Positions 24,799 to 35,513 of a stretch of 64,000 nt of DNA are shown here, in pieces. The translations under genes and the position numbers were made by a program. Positions within the stretch are counted from its first letter, which is position 1; the number at the start of each line of letters is the position of its first letter. This DNA comes from Hymenopus coronatus (taxonomy: Eukaryota; Arthropoda; Insecta; Mantodea; Hymenopodidae), in contig CM060900.1 of NCBI GenBank assembly GCA_030762935.1, positions 437,527,259 to 437,591,258 on the forward strand, in the 5' to 3' direction. Below the pieces are notes generated by a model. The model did no database searches and was not told where the DNA came from. It saw nothing but the letters and a program-made list of their open reading frames with translations.

Positions 24799-25133
24799 GA
24801 CATATATGCTGTTTCTCCAGCAAATGTTGTTGCAATGTGCATACATCCTATTACAGAGACTATATTTCTCCAAGCAGGCAAAGGATATGTATGATATCCT
24901 GACAAAGTTGTATACTTTGTCAAGGTTGCCAAACGTCATAGCTTGTGTTGATGACGCTGATATAAAGCATAGATGCCCCTGACCATGCAGTTACTTTTGT
25001 GGTTCGCCACGACAACCACTCCATGTATTACGTGGTTGTATTCGTACCTGCTTAAACTTTGCCTGAAATATCTTCTTACTCAGCCAAGTGGCTCACAAGG
25101 TACATTCTTGGAGGGTCTCGCCGATATTGAGAT
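24799..25133 (+). pseudogene. PIF/Harbinger (HARBI1-like) transposase relic
   Basis: Three frames joined by eye read as the core of a HARBI1-type DDE transposase. Part 1 (24,799-24,864): DIYAVSPANVVAMCIHPI, the helix-turn-helix 'VSxxTVSRxI' region. Part 2 (24,860-24,979): YDILTKLYTLSRLPNVIACVDDADI, corresponding to the family block FPxVIGxIDGTHI, with the first catalytic Asp kept. Part 3 (24,978-25,133): HAVTFVVRHDNHSMYYVVVF, corresponding to FVNRKxYHSINVQxV, then after a TAA an AKWLTRYILGGSRRY stretch corresponding to WPGSxHDSxILxxSxLY. The second catalytic Asp (in HDS) is lost through a small deletion. The C-terminal third with the catalytic Glu was not recognisable downstream. The copy is long dead. 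I did not find terminal inverted repeats. Confidence 0.68.
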
Positions 25134-25764
25134 AACATTAACTACGAAGGAAACATTAGGTATAATAAATACTCACTGCACCAATTTTAGCTGTCCATAG
25201 CAGTAATTATACATGTTGAAGGGTCTTAAAGATAGCGGTGTAAAAATAAACAGTGCAGGAAACATAGGTATAACATATAAGTATTCCATTTCATTTAGCT
25301 GTGTAGCGTGTTCTCTTATCCCTGTTTACGGGATAACTGTATACGAATGGAAGGAGAGTCATTATTTTCATTTGAGTTTCGGATCTTATTATTTGAGGCA
25401 TATTTTGTATTCTTTACTTCCTCTTATGACCATTTTTGCGCAGATATTTTAGTTTTTCGAGAACCTGCTGGCAACGTTGCAGCGGCAAATGAACAGTAGC
25501 TAGAAGCGGGAGTGGCGTTCTCTCTTTCAAAACATAAGTAGATCAGCGCGTATACAGGTTTCATTTTCACTTGTCTTTCTTTCCCTCCACCTCCTATATA
25601 TTGTTATGTTTATGTCCGTGAGTTGGATCTCACACAGGCCTATTTTGACCTAGTAACGTTGTCTATGTTTCCAAACACATTACGTCACCAAAAGAGTGCT
25701 GGAAAAATGATGAATTATTTCAAACCCTTACATGATGTCAATAGTCACTACCGAAACTAGATCA

Positions 25765-26041
25765 GGAGGTCGTCCTCCGTGATCTAGGGCTAAAATGCTA
25801 GCCTCTGGTTTCCAAGGTCGCGGGTTCATGTTCGGGGGAAGACGATGAATTTTTCCGATCGTAAAATTCCTTAGCACGACTTCCTTGGGGGAAGTAAAGC
25901 CGTTAGACCCGTGTCATATATTTATGGAACTTAAAAAAACCTCAAGCCTGATAAAAAACAAAATTAAGCGGTCTTTCACACCAATATAGAATGGGACGCT
26001 GAAAACCTCAGCAGTTAAAAGAGCGCCCATAAATAAAACTT
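25765..26041 (+). mobile_element. tRNA-derived SINE family 1, full-length copy with tRNA head
   Basis: The tRNA-like head includes A-box-like and B-box-like parts (CTAAAATGCTAGCCTCTGG, then GGTCGCGGGTTCATG). The body is shared with 5,975-6,209 and ends in GAGCGCCCATAAATAAAACTT. Flanking duplications were not obvious. Confidence 0.7.
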
Positions 26042-27148
26042 AATTTCATTTTGGGTCAGAAATAAGATACTCTAGCCATCTTACAAGTAACAAAATATTA
26101 TCTTTCACGTGGGTTAAATCACTTGATTTTGAAAAACAGTTTTTAATGGTTAATCACAGAGGAAAATGCTGTTATACCATCGTAAAATCTCTATGAAATA
26201 CAGGCTAGAAGAGACGTAATACTTTTCCTTCCATCCTGTATACGCTGAGACATTTGAATGGTTGGAGTGCCAAGCTAAATACAATTACAACACATGCACC
26301 ACTGAACAAAATCCTTTCCTAAGAGATTTCACCCCGATTAGCGTTTAAATGTTAAACGTGGGCTAGAGTACATTATATCCAGAACCGGTAGGTAACACAC
26401 GTTTCTGCGCAGATGCACGATACATCAACAATAATCCTGGAAAAACGTTTACACCAACAATACATTGTTGACAATGACAGCGCTAAACTGACTTATGTTG
26501 CGCAATGCATGTCCGATGATGGGGGAAACTAGCAGTAAAATATTATCTGCAAATGGTTACAGCAGGTTTGGGGAGCAATATCTCAACGATGTGTACACGG
26601 AATGGAACTAGTGTAAGCGTGAGAAGAAAAAAAACAAAACAAAAAACAATTCGCTGCAACAGCTGGAACATCGTACCGTATAGACGTCGCTTTAAATAAA
26701 AATCACTGTGCGTGGCTTCCTGTATTTCATTGACTTAAATTCCTTTAATCGGCAAGGTACAAAACCATAGTTCAGTTCCTCTTCACAGGGCTAGGTTCAT
26801 TTTTAAACCCTAGATTCTTTTAAATATCCCAGGCTTTTGTATTTCAGTAAAGCAGAAACAAATTTTGATTTCTTTCTGAAAAGCAGAATGATACGCTATA
26901 TTCGTATGAGTTTCTTTAGCCGCTATCGTTTATTTTTATAGATCCTACATAAGTACACTGAGGATATAGGAATCCCTAGCGATAGTCGAAATTTTAACAT
27001 GTTCTGGAGAGAAAGATGTTGCTGGAAGAAATGAGCAAGCAAATGAAGGACCTAAATAAATATAAAGCAGTGAAATAAAAAGAAATTTTGGAAAATGTGT
27101 TGGAAATGAAAGATTGTAAAATAAGCCGGAAAGTAAAAGATAAGCTTG

Positions 27149-27313
27149 ATAGCACCTATTTATAAAGGAATAGGAGTACGATCATTATAGAGGAATTAGT
27201 TTACTGTCGATACTGGGAAACGTTTACACAGGCAGAACAAAAGATGAGCCGGGACTAAATGAAGGCTATCAGAACATCAGTAAGCTTTCAGAAAAGGATG
27301 GAAAATAGCAAAT
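27149..27313 (+). pseudogene. Reverse-transcriptase fragment of a second, unrelated LINE
   Basis: Three short frame-shifted pieces read as the N-terminal RT blocks of a LINE. IAPIYKGIGV (from 27,149) matches the 'xxPIYKKGxx' block. DHYRGISLLSILGNVYTGR (from 27,180) matches 'xNYRGISLLSxxGKVYxRI'. AFRKGWKIANDV (from 27,284) matches 'GFRKGRSTxDxI'. These blocks are typical of CR1/RTE/I-like elements and differ from the Tx1-like element at 32-37 kb. No catalytic YxDD block follows. Further RT sequence is not recognisable on either side, so the copy is truncated and old. Confidence 0.6.
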
Positions 27314-27625
27314 GATGTATAATCATATATATCAGACTGCAATTAGTAACGACTTAAACAATAAACGTGGAAGAATAAGCATGTCTCTCACAAACTACAT
27401 CACATCACTTGTGCGGGGAGCGCAAGGCAGTATTATTCCCAGCTTAACTCAATGTAAAGAGGTAAGAACTGTGGAACATAAATGGGATATTATGCCAGAA
27501 GAGATAGTTTTGATAGAAATGATGAATGGGGGATGGGAAAAAATCAATGAAATAAAACCATTTTTAGAAAAAAGCAAAAGAATATTTGATAAGAAAAGAA
27601 AGAAACCCAGAAAACGCAGAGGTTG

Positions 27626-27993
27626 AGGTAGAATACTCCATGGCACGACAGCTCACGGGGAAACTTGGCCTACCGCCCGGCCGCTGCGTCCCCCATCTCG
27701 GTCCACTACAGACGACATGGATGGGGTGCAGTATTGGAGGGTGAGACGTGGTCAGCGCCTCGAATCCCCCCGGCCGGTTAATGCGGTCCTCATGACCTGG
27801 AGCCGCTACTTCTCCATCAAGTAGCTCCTCAATTGGCCCCCCGGGGACCTTACGAGGCTGAGTGCACCCCGGGCCAGGTCTCCCAGCGGGGGAAAAATCC
27901 CCACGCCGGTACTGGGGATCGAACCCAGGTCTCCCGTTTGGTAAGTAGCAACGCTACCACCGCGCTAAGGAGACGACCATTTTAGGTAGAATA
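27626..27993 (-). mobile_element. GC-rich tRNA-derived SINE family 3 with probable 10-nt target-site duplication
   Basis: The body spans about 27,636-27,983 and is strikingly GC-rich against AT-rich flanks. On the minus strand a tRNA-like head (CTTAGCGCGGTGGTAGCG, then B-box GGGTTCGATCCCC) is followed by a long GC-rich body containing GGGAGACCTGGCCCGGGG and GACCACGTCTCACCCTCC. AGGTAGAATA occurs at 27,626-27,635 and 27,984-27,993, consistent with a target-site duplication. Confidence 0.65.
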
Positions 27994-28439
27994 GGTAGCA
28001 CAAAAACGGGTCTACACTCCCTAACACCAGGGAATAACCGGATGTAGCGTCTGAGGGTAACCCATAGCTACCTTGTACATCAGGATTAGTAAAATAGTTA
28101 AGTCTTTATGCCTTTATATTCAATATATTTCCATGCTATCATGCGAAACAACTGAATAGCGACATCACATGAAAAGACAGGATGTTGAATAATTCAAAGC
28201 AATATAATTGCTGAGTCTCAAAAACTCACTTGAAAGACATTTTGTGTAGTAGATATCTATGTTATGTGAAGTAAGCATTCGTCTTTCTCTTGTGACTAAT
28301 CTTTCATACAAAATTATACAAACTTCCCTTCCGAATGAAAAGAAGTTATGACTATTTCTCCAGAAATAAAGATTCCTATCTATTTTGTCATCTATACGCC
28401 TTAAATATTGTGTTTTAGAGTCATTTATGATAAAATAAA

Positions 28440-28690
28440 AATAAATACTGTAAAGGTTAGATTAAGGTTGGGGATTTTGCTGAAAACCCTCGTGTTTCAC
28501 TTTGGAAAATACTGAAATTAAATATCAAATTTAGTATTTATACTGCTTTCCGTTTTTTCTTCTTCTTTTTTTTTAGTTTTTCTCTTCAGATACACAAACA
28601 GACACACAGTAACACACATGGGTATCTTTGTATAAATATTTCTTTTATTCAGGGGACATCAAAATATGTACTTTTCTGTAATCCTTACTT
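28440..28690 (-). repeat. Dispersed family A, copy 6 (5' part only)
   Basis: The minus-strand family start to middle is present: AAATATCAAATTTAGTATTT, CAGATACACAAACAGACACA and TTCAGGGGACATCAAAATAT. The rest is missing. Confidence 0.7.
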
Positions 28691-31600
28691 ATATAGAATT
28701 TTTTGTTCTAATGCAATCCTTCGTATACCCACTAGGTGCGTCATACAGAAACGAGTGATCAAGACTCATATTTTGAATGTAACTTTGTTCAGAATATTCT
28801 ATAAAATCCTTTACCCCAAGACGAACATTTTTCCGAAAGTAGTGATCTTTTCCAGTCAGTTGTTCAGCAGGAAAAAACTTGATGGAAACCAATGTAACCT
28901 ATAGGTTATATTAATTATTTTTATAAAGATGTTGATAAATGATAAAAAGTAATATTTATTATTAAAACAAGATATTATTCCTTGCCAGAATTGAACATAA
29001 TTACGAAAAGTTTGTTCTAAGCAAAGGCTGAGGATAAGTTGTATAAAATGTTATAATTATATGGATTATTCCAAACGTGCCGTTCAGTTTATTACGGCAA
29101 AGGTGACAGTAGAGCTGATACTAGTCTCCGTAAAAATAGTGTGTTTGAGAACGAGTGTTGCACGATAACGCCCGGCCACATGTGGAGGAATGTATAGTTC
29201 TTCCGATGGGAGATTCACCAATCATCTGCGGCCGTAACCTATCTTAATGTTTCTAGCATGTCTTAAGCTCCTTGTTGATCAAATTCAGTGCATTACAAGC
29301 CTTTCCAAGAGATTTCACAACTTTTCTTGTCAAATTACTCCCAACACTTTTAAGGTCTTTGGAAGTCTTGAAAGCAAATAAGAACATGCTCTAAACGATC
29401 CAAGTTTGGATAATCATTTGATGGCTTTGTTCAATGGAATGGAAGTGTTTACCGTACGTCACGAACTCTGCGATATGACTATGCAAACTGATTAGTAAGA
29501 GTAGATGGGGTCAGGTTTGTGGGATTGCAAGTTAACAGCGCTACGGCCTTAGACACTAGGAGCAGGGTATGTACACTCACTGTCCGCTCACGACTGCTGG
29601 GGTGAGGCTAGCACTCCCGCAGCCACGCTTTCTTTTCTATGTTCAAAAGCGATTTGGGTAGCCCTTGCTACTTGCGTCTATAAGTAAATGTGTGATGAAA
29701 TTCAGTGTTTACCTACTCCAAGTGCGCTCCCTACTGATTAGGCTACATAAAAGCTGGTCACGTTTGTAAGTTGTGGGCTCTGTGGTTTACCACTAGATGA
29801 AGAAGGCGAGTGTAATAGGTGGCCCAACTGCCTCATATTTGACGTGTGCAGATATCCCTTCGTGTGTTAAAGGAGATGCAGAACTCAACGACCCTATTTC
29901 AAGTAAAAGCTGGTCAATGGGGAACTGGCGTAGGCAAACTTGCTTTACCCCTCTTGCTTATCAGCGGAGGCTGTGAGCGTGCCTCGCTAATGTAAAGGGG
30001 TAAAACGAAGATGGCTCGCGCCAGGTACCCACTGACCGGTTTAATTTGTAATACCCCCGATGAGTTCTGAAACTCTTAAAACTCATGAATGGATATCTGC
30101 ACATTTCAAATAGGCACCTGATATATTAAGAAATTTCCAGGAACATTTCCGAGGTAGGTACACATTTATATATTAATGCAAAATCATTAAGTGTGATTAA
30201 TCTAGCAGTTCATGTTATTCCCAATGCATTCCTTAACCGTAATCTTTGTGAAAATACTATTTAATTACGTAAATATCAATGTCATTTCAAGTTGTTATAC
30301 CATAGGAGAGATAAATTATCAGTCTATTATGAGGGGGTTAAGTTTGGCTAAAAGATAACCTGCAAATACAATTATGAACTGTCAAATCCTGCCAGGTCTT
30401 GTCAACTATAGTCCAAAGTTCCCAAAAATTGAAAAATATTTTACTATACATCCTCTGAATTTAAAAATAATTTGACCATGAACGAGGGGCTTTAGCACTT
30501 CTAAACGGGTCTTTCAACGAACGCTGATTGACCAACGATGAGCTGTAATACGCTTCTTGATTTTCTTCTGTTGTCTGGTAGCTGCTCCATTGATAAGCCG
30601 AGATCTTTCTCTCTGAATGTTTCCGTAGGTATGGCGAGAATGAACAATACCAGCAAAAGTTTGCGAGAATATTTAATTAAGGGTAATTACTGATCTGTTT
30701 GGATTGAGCTAGCTTTTGTTTTAAGATGAATAATCATTTCATTGTTCCTGAATCTTAAGCACGAAGAATTATAGCGGTGCCGTATTAAACCTGCAAACTT
30801 CCAGAGTGTAAAGAACTTACGTTGTAAGCAAAATTTGTCTAAAGTAAAGAATTTTTTACCGTGTCTCGCTAAACTGCTACCAGCGAATCGCTTACCGATC
30901 ACCAACAAAACATGATGAGCCTATCGCTGCGGTACGATCACTGCAGCAGAAGTAACTGAAGTGCAAGAGAAGCAAGAAGCGCCGAATGTGTAACTTGAAT
31001 GGCCGGAGGCGCAGGAGTTACTGCATTTTCGAAATAAATGCCTTATATTAACCGTCCCACCTACGCCAGACTACACCACCATAGTCCCTATGTTCTACGT
31101 TTCCAAACATCACACTTAATATTGGCATCCGAGTCACACTTTTCGTTCTCTTCGATTTCTCAACCCTAACGTTTCTAGCCTTTTCAATAAATCTTTAAGC
31201 GCCTCATAGGTTTGTGAATACACCAATTCAATGAACTGAACCTTGAACCAAATAAATTTTCTTGTATACTGGAATTCCCGAAACTAAATTACTTTCACTT
31301 CTATGATTTGGAGCTTATTGTCTCTTCCAACGTAATCGGCTTTTATAGCCAGTTCTTATATATCAACAGATTTTGTAACTTGTGCTCGTTTAATATAATG
31401 GATCACTATGACTTAGCTACAAAAGAGTTATAGCTTATGCACTTTACAATATTCGACACATTTAATATATGATATTATTTGTCGTCACTGTCAATTGCCC
31501 CAATTATTCCTTTATAAAATAATTATTAATTTTATAAGTAGTATAACTCCTACAACACCTCGTAAAATGGCTCCTCACCCAACCATGGAGGTTTTCAGCT

Positions 31601-31906
31601 CAGGACATATTACATCACCTGGTGAACTTCTAGTGCTTTAGCTTAACCGCCAAGGCCATTATATTATGCAAGTTATATGGCATTCAAATACTTACTTCTG
31701 CACGTGTAATGTGGTCTAGCAAATCTTTAAGGATATGTACGACTTACATTCAGCGAAGAATCACAAAAGACCGACCTTTTTATTTTATTCCATAAAATAA
31801 TTTAAACATTCTTAAATGCAGAAAATGTACAATTGACCACCAGGCACCATTTTTAAATGTCTTGAAGTTACTGGTGCTATATCAAAGCATTATAGGTGAA
31901 ACTGGA
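28691..31906. other. Unassigned stretch between family A fragment and LINE
   Basis: A GC-richer patch at about 29,500-30,060 contains AAAAGCTGGTCA twice (about 29,748 and 29,906) and TTTACCCCT...AGGGGTAAA complementary pieces. This suggests another old interspersed repeat without a second copy here. Nothing else was recognised. Confidence 0.45.
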
Positions 31907-31959
31907 TTTTTTTTTTTTTTTAAGTTTTATTTAATGCTAGTTGACCATAATAGTTTATT
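31907..31959 (-). terminator. LINE 3' end: polyadenylation signals and A tail
   Basis: On the minus strand two AATAAA hexamers (31,954-31,959 and 31,926-31,931) lie downstream of the ORF2 stop. The second is followed within 4 nt by 15 A residues (T run 31,907-31,921). This marks the 3' end of the retrotransposed RNA copy and fixes the element's orientation. Confidence 0.8.
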
Positions 31960-32048
31960 TTTTAATCACAGAAGCGGGAAGCTGAGCCTAACACCATTGT
32001 CAGTGCTTCTTAGTGTGGAGGTAATAGTCCACCGAGGGACTAACAATA

Positions 32049-35000
32049 TTAGGTGGTAACCTCAAACATGGTGATAAATGGCTGCATATCGCCGATAAAT
32101 CCGGACTTCATCACTTTCCATCGTTCTTGTCTCAGGAAGCCAAACCAGTCTTCCCTGTTTGCCACAGTGTCGATATTCTGTTTCAAAATCCAATGGAGTG
32201 TTCCCGCTACCAACCAAATCACACTACGTTGAAGGTAGGTATTCGGGAAATTAAATTCCAGGCGCCAGAGTTTCTCCAGGCACGGCGGGGTCTCTGGCTG
32301 GCATCATTTGGTTAGATAGCTATTAAGCACCAACCAAATGCCAGCAACCTGCCGACAAGATATAAGGCGATGCTCCAAAGTATCAACGTTGGAGCAGAGT
32401 GCACAGAGGTTAGATTGTACTCGCCCATGTCGCCAGAGTTTTTCTGCTGTAGGTATGGTCTCATTTAACACTTCATAAGCCGTCTCTTGCCAATCAGTTG
32501 AAATATGTTTACAGAAGACATTCTGCCAAATAATGTTCCATCTCCGAGCATGTTTTTCTTCAATCCTAGGAGCAAGCGGAGCGGCAGTCAATAGACGGTA
32601 GTGGTTCCGGGTTTGCTCAAATGCTGTGATCTCCGTGCATGCGTCCAGAAGGCGCTTCAAATGTGTGGCGATAGGTTTAAAGCCGGAACTTACCGTATAA
32701 GGATCCTGCAATTGCTCCTCCCAGAACGCTCTATCGATTGCTGAACCATTACCACTGAGTGATCGGATGGCAGTTTTCCCCAATAATGCCAAACATTTCT
32801 TTGTGACGTCCACTAATCCACATCCACCATGGGAACGTGACAAGCGTAGTTGAGGTCTGTTCACCCTGTATGCTTTACCAGTCCATAAGAAATAACCGAT
32901 ACGTTGTTCAATTCTCTGTGCGTCATATTTTGTAATCGGCAGAAGCTGTGCTAAATACCAAATTTGACTGAGACCATAGGTATAAATATACCAGATACGC
33001 TGCAGCAAATTCAAATTTCGAGTCCGCTCAATGGATAAGGAATATCGTAGGCGGTTGATTTTATCCCTCCAGTTAAGAGTAATGGGTCGTCCACATTTTC
33101 CATGAAGGAGACACCCAGGATTCGTGTAGTGGAAATAAGTTTCATGCCCAACGGATTAAGCGGCTCCGGCCAGTTTCCGACTACCAATATCTCCGATTTG
33201 GCCACATTTAACGCTGCACCTGACAATCCCGTATACACCTCCAGCCCATGCTGTAATGCTGCCATATCTAGGTTATCAACAGCAGCAATTGTCACATCGT
33301 CAGCATAGGCGGTGACAGTGAAGCGCTCATTATACACAGTAACTCCTCGGAGGGTGTCTTGAAGAATCTGGAGTAAAGGATTTAATGACAGGCAAAACAG
33401 TCCTATAGACAGAGGGCACCCCTGACGCACTGACCGGCTGATTAGAATCGGGATTGAGAGCCATCCGTTCCACAACACCCGAGACTTCGCTGTTCTGTAG
33501 AGACCTTGAATCAGTTGAACCGTCGGCACAGGAAAATGTGCTGCTTCCAAGCATTTCCATAAATATTGATGGCGCACTCTATCGAAAGCTTTTTGGAAAT
33601 CGAGACTGATCAAAGCTGCTACTTGATGTTCCTTTCGGAGATGCATTTGTACATCCCGAAATTCCACTAACGTTGCAATGATATTTTTCTGTGACATTGC
33701 CGCCTGATTGTAATTTAATATTTCAGCATAAGCACCTTTCAGTCTGTTAGCCAATACTTTAGCGAATAATTTATAGTCCGCATTGAGCAATGTTATTGGA
33801 CGATAATCATTCATTGTGGTTGCCCGAGCTGCCTTTGGGTGTAATACTATAATTCCATCCGCAAATGTGTCGGGAAAAGAAGCTGTGTCCCACAATTCCA
33901 CAAAGATTGGCATGATTGCGTGCTTTATGATTGGCCAACACCTCCTATAAAATTCATAGTCCATCAGGACCCGGAGACGTGTGTTGACTCGCCTGGAGAA
34001 GAGCATCTAACACTTCACGTTCGGTGATAGGGCTGGTTAGCATCTCTGAGGTGTCTTGCGAGACGTCAGTTTTAAACAGCTGCCGATCAGCATACATATG
34101 CGATGTGCCCTGTGCTGGTTCCTCGTGAAACAAAGCTTGGAAATGATCCGCAATAAGTTGAAGAATGGCTCTTGTCCCAGAGCATGGGGCTCCAGTGACA
34201 ACATTCTGTAGGACTTCTGGATATTTTGCACGCCCCTCCTTCCTTTCTTTAGCAAAATAATAAAATGAATGCCGTTCCTCATCGTGTATGTGCCGGGCCT
34301 TAGCTCGGACTTTATGGCCATCTAGGTGCTGTAATTGTTTCATCTTAATAATCTCTTTCAATCGTTTGATCGCTGCCGTCACATCACAGCCCTCTCGTTG
34401 CTTCGCACACAGGTCCCCCAGGGCCTGGTTATAAAAAAGCAACAATTCCTTTTTCGCCCGTGCCCGCAAAATACTCCAGTATTTAAAAAACGAGCGGATC
34501 GCCGGTTTTGCAATTTCAGTCCACCAAACACTCTTCCGGGGTGCGGTTCTGAAGGAGGTTTGTAGCTGGTTCCATTTAACTTTAAAGTGCTTCAGGACTT
34601 CTGTATCCTCTAAAATGGCGTTATTAATCTTCCAGTAACCTCGGCCGGCCTTCCGAATGCTGAGTTGCTGAACCTGGAGTTGACAGATGACGGCATGATG
34701 GTCGCTAAACGCCAACGGAATAACGCAAATGCGGTGTACAGCAGTAGATATCCCTGGAGAAACATATATACGATCTAATCGAGATACGGAGTTGTGACGA
34801 AAAAAGGTAAATGTTACAGCAGCGCCATACTTTATTTCCCAGGCATCCTGAAGCTGGAGCTGCGTCACTAGTTGATGTAACATAGTGCTGAAGTTGGGCG
34901 CACCTTTTTGGTCCTTAGCATGCAGCGTACAATTAAAATCACCTGCGAGGAAGCATTCCTTAGCATGCTGTAAATGTGGAATTAAATCATTCTGAAACAA

Positions 35001-35513
35001 CCGCTCTCGTTCCTGTCGATGTTGGGTACCTGCAGGAGCGTATATATTCACTAACGCAATATCTTCTAAGGTCGCAGAGATGATCTTCCCCGAGGGGTCC
35101 ATTTGAAAGTTCTGTAATTGAAGACCTTCCCGATAGGCAATGGCCGTGCCCCTTCCGTCTGATCCCAGATTGACTTTATAGTTATAACCATAAAGAGTAT
35201 CCAAATTATAAGTGTTCACTTCTTGCAGAAAACAGATATCAACGTTATTCACTCCGAGGAAGGTGTTGAGCAGTTTCTGTGTCACAAGATTGCGACAACC
35301 GTTCACATTTAAAGTCGCTATTGATTGCAGATAAATCATGCTAAGATGGCACGAGCACAAGGACAGTACCAGCAAGAACAGCACCATCAAATACCTGCTA
35401 TCAATACTACGAACATTACTGGCTGGTGTCACTTTCTCCATCTGAAGAGATCTGTGTCGCAATATGTCCGCGAATCCTCGGTTCATCAGAAGAACTCCTT
35501 CCTTCCCCTCCAA
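32049..35513 (-). pseudogene. LINE ORF2: endonuclease and reverse transcriptase polyprotein, frameshifted
   Basis: ORF2 nicks target DNA and reverse transcribes element RNA from the nick. Segment 1 (35,513-33,954, 519 codons) holds the APE-like endonuclease: TLNVNG (residues 67-72), LQEV with E98, NIYAPAG (156-162), GDFN (191-194), RLDRIYV (245-251) and SDHHAV (270-275). It ends at the SPGPDGL block that precedes RT domains. Segment 2 (34,006-33,011) is the RT palm and fingers: DYRPITLLNADYK, SLDFQKAFD (D136), RQGCPLS and AYADD (D236, D237). Segment 3 (open in its frame from about 33,100) holds the thumb and C-terminal part, with a C-x2-C-x7-H-x4-C motif (CALC...H...C, residues 204-220 counted from 33,014). 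A TGA at 32,304-32,306 interrupts it, but the same frame stays open to TAA at 32,049-32,051. Catalytic residues are all present, so the damage is in the reading frame. The endonuclease probably starts near M59 (about 35,339), 77 nt after the ORF1 stop. Confidence 0.88.

Noticed and set aside
27312..27626. 104-codon open frame with a basic C-terminus, as continuation of the RT relic
   Set aside because: Its sequence matches no RT block, and it is in a different frame from the preceding RT pieces.
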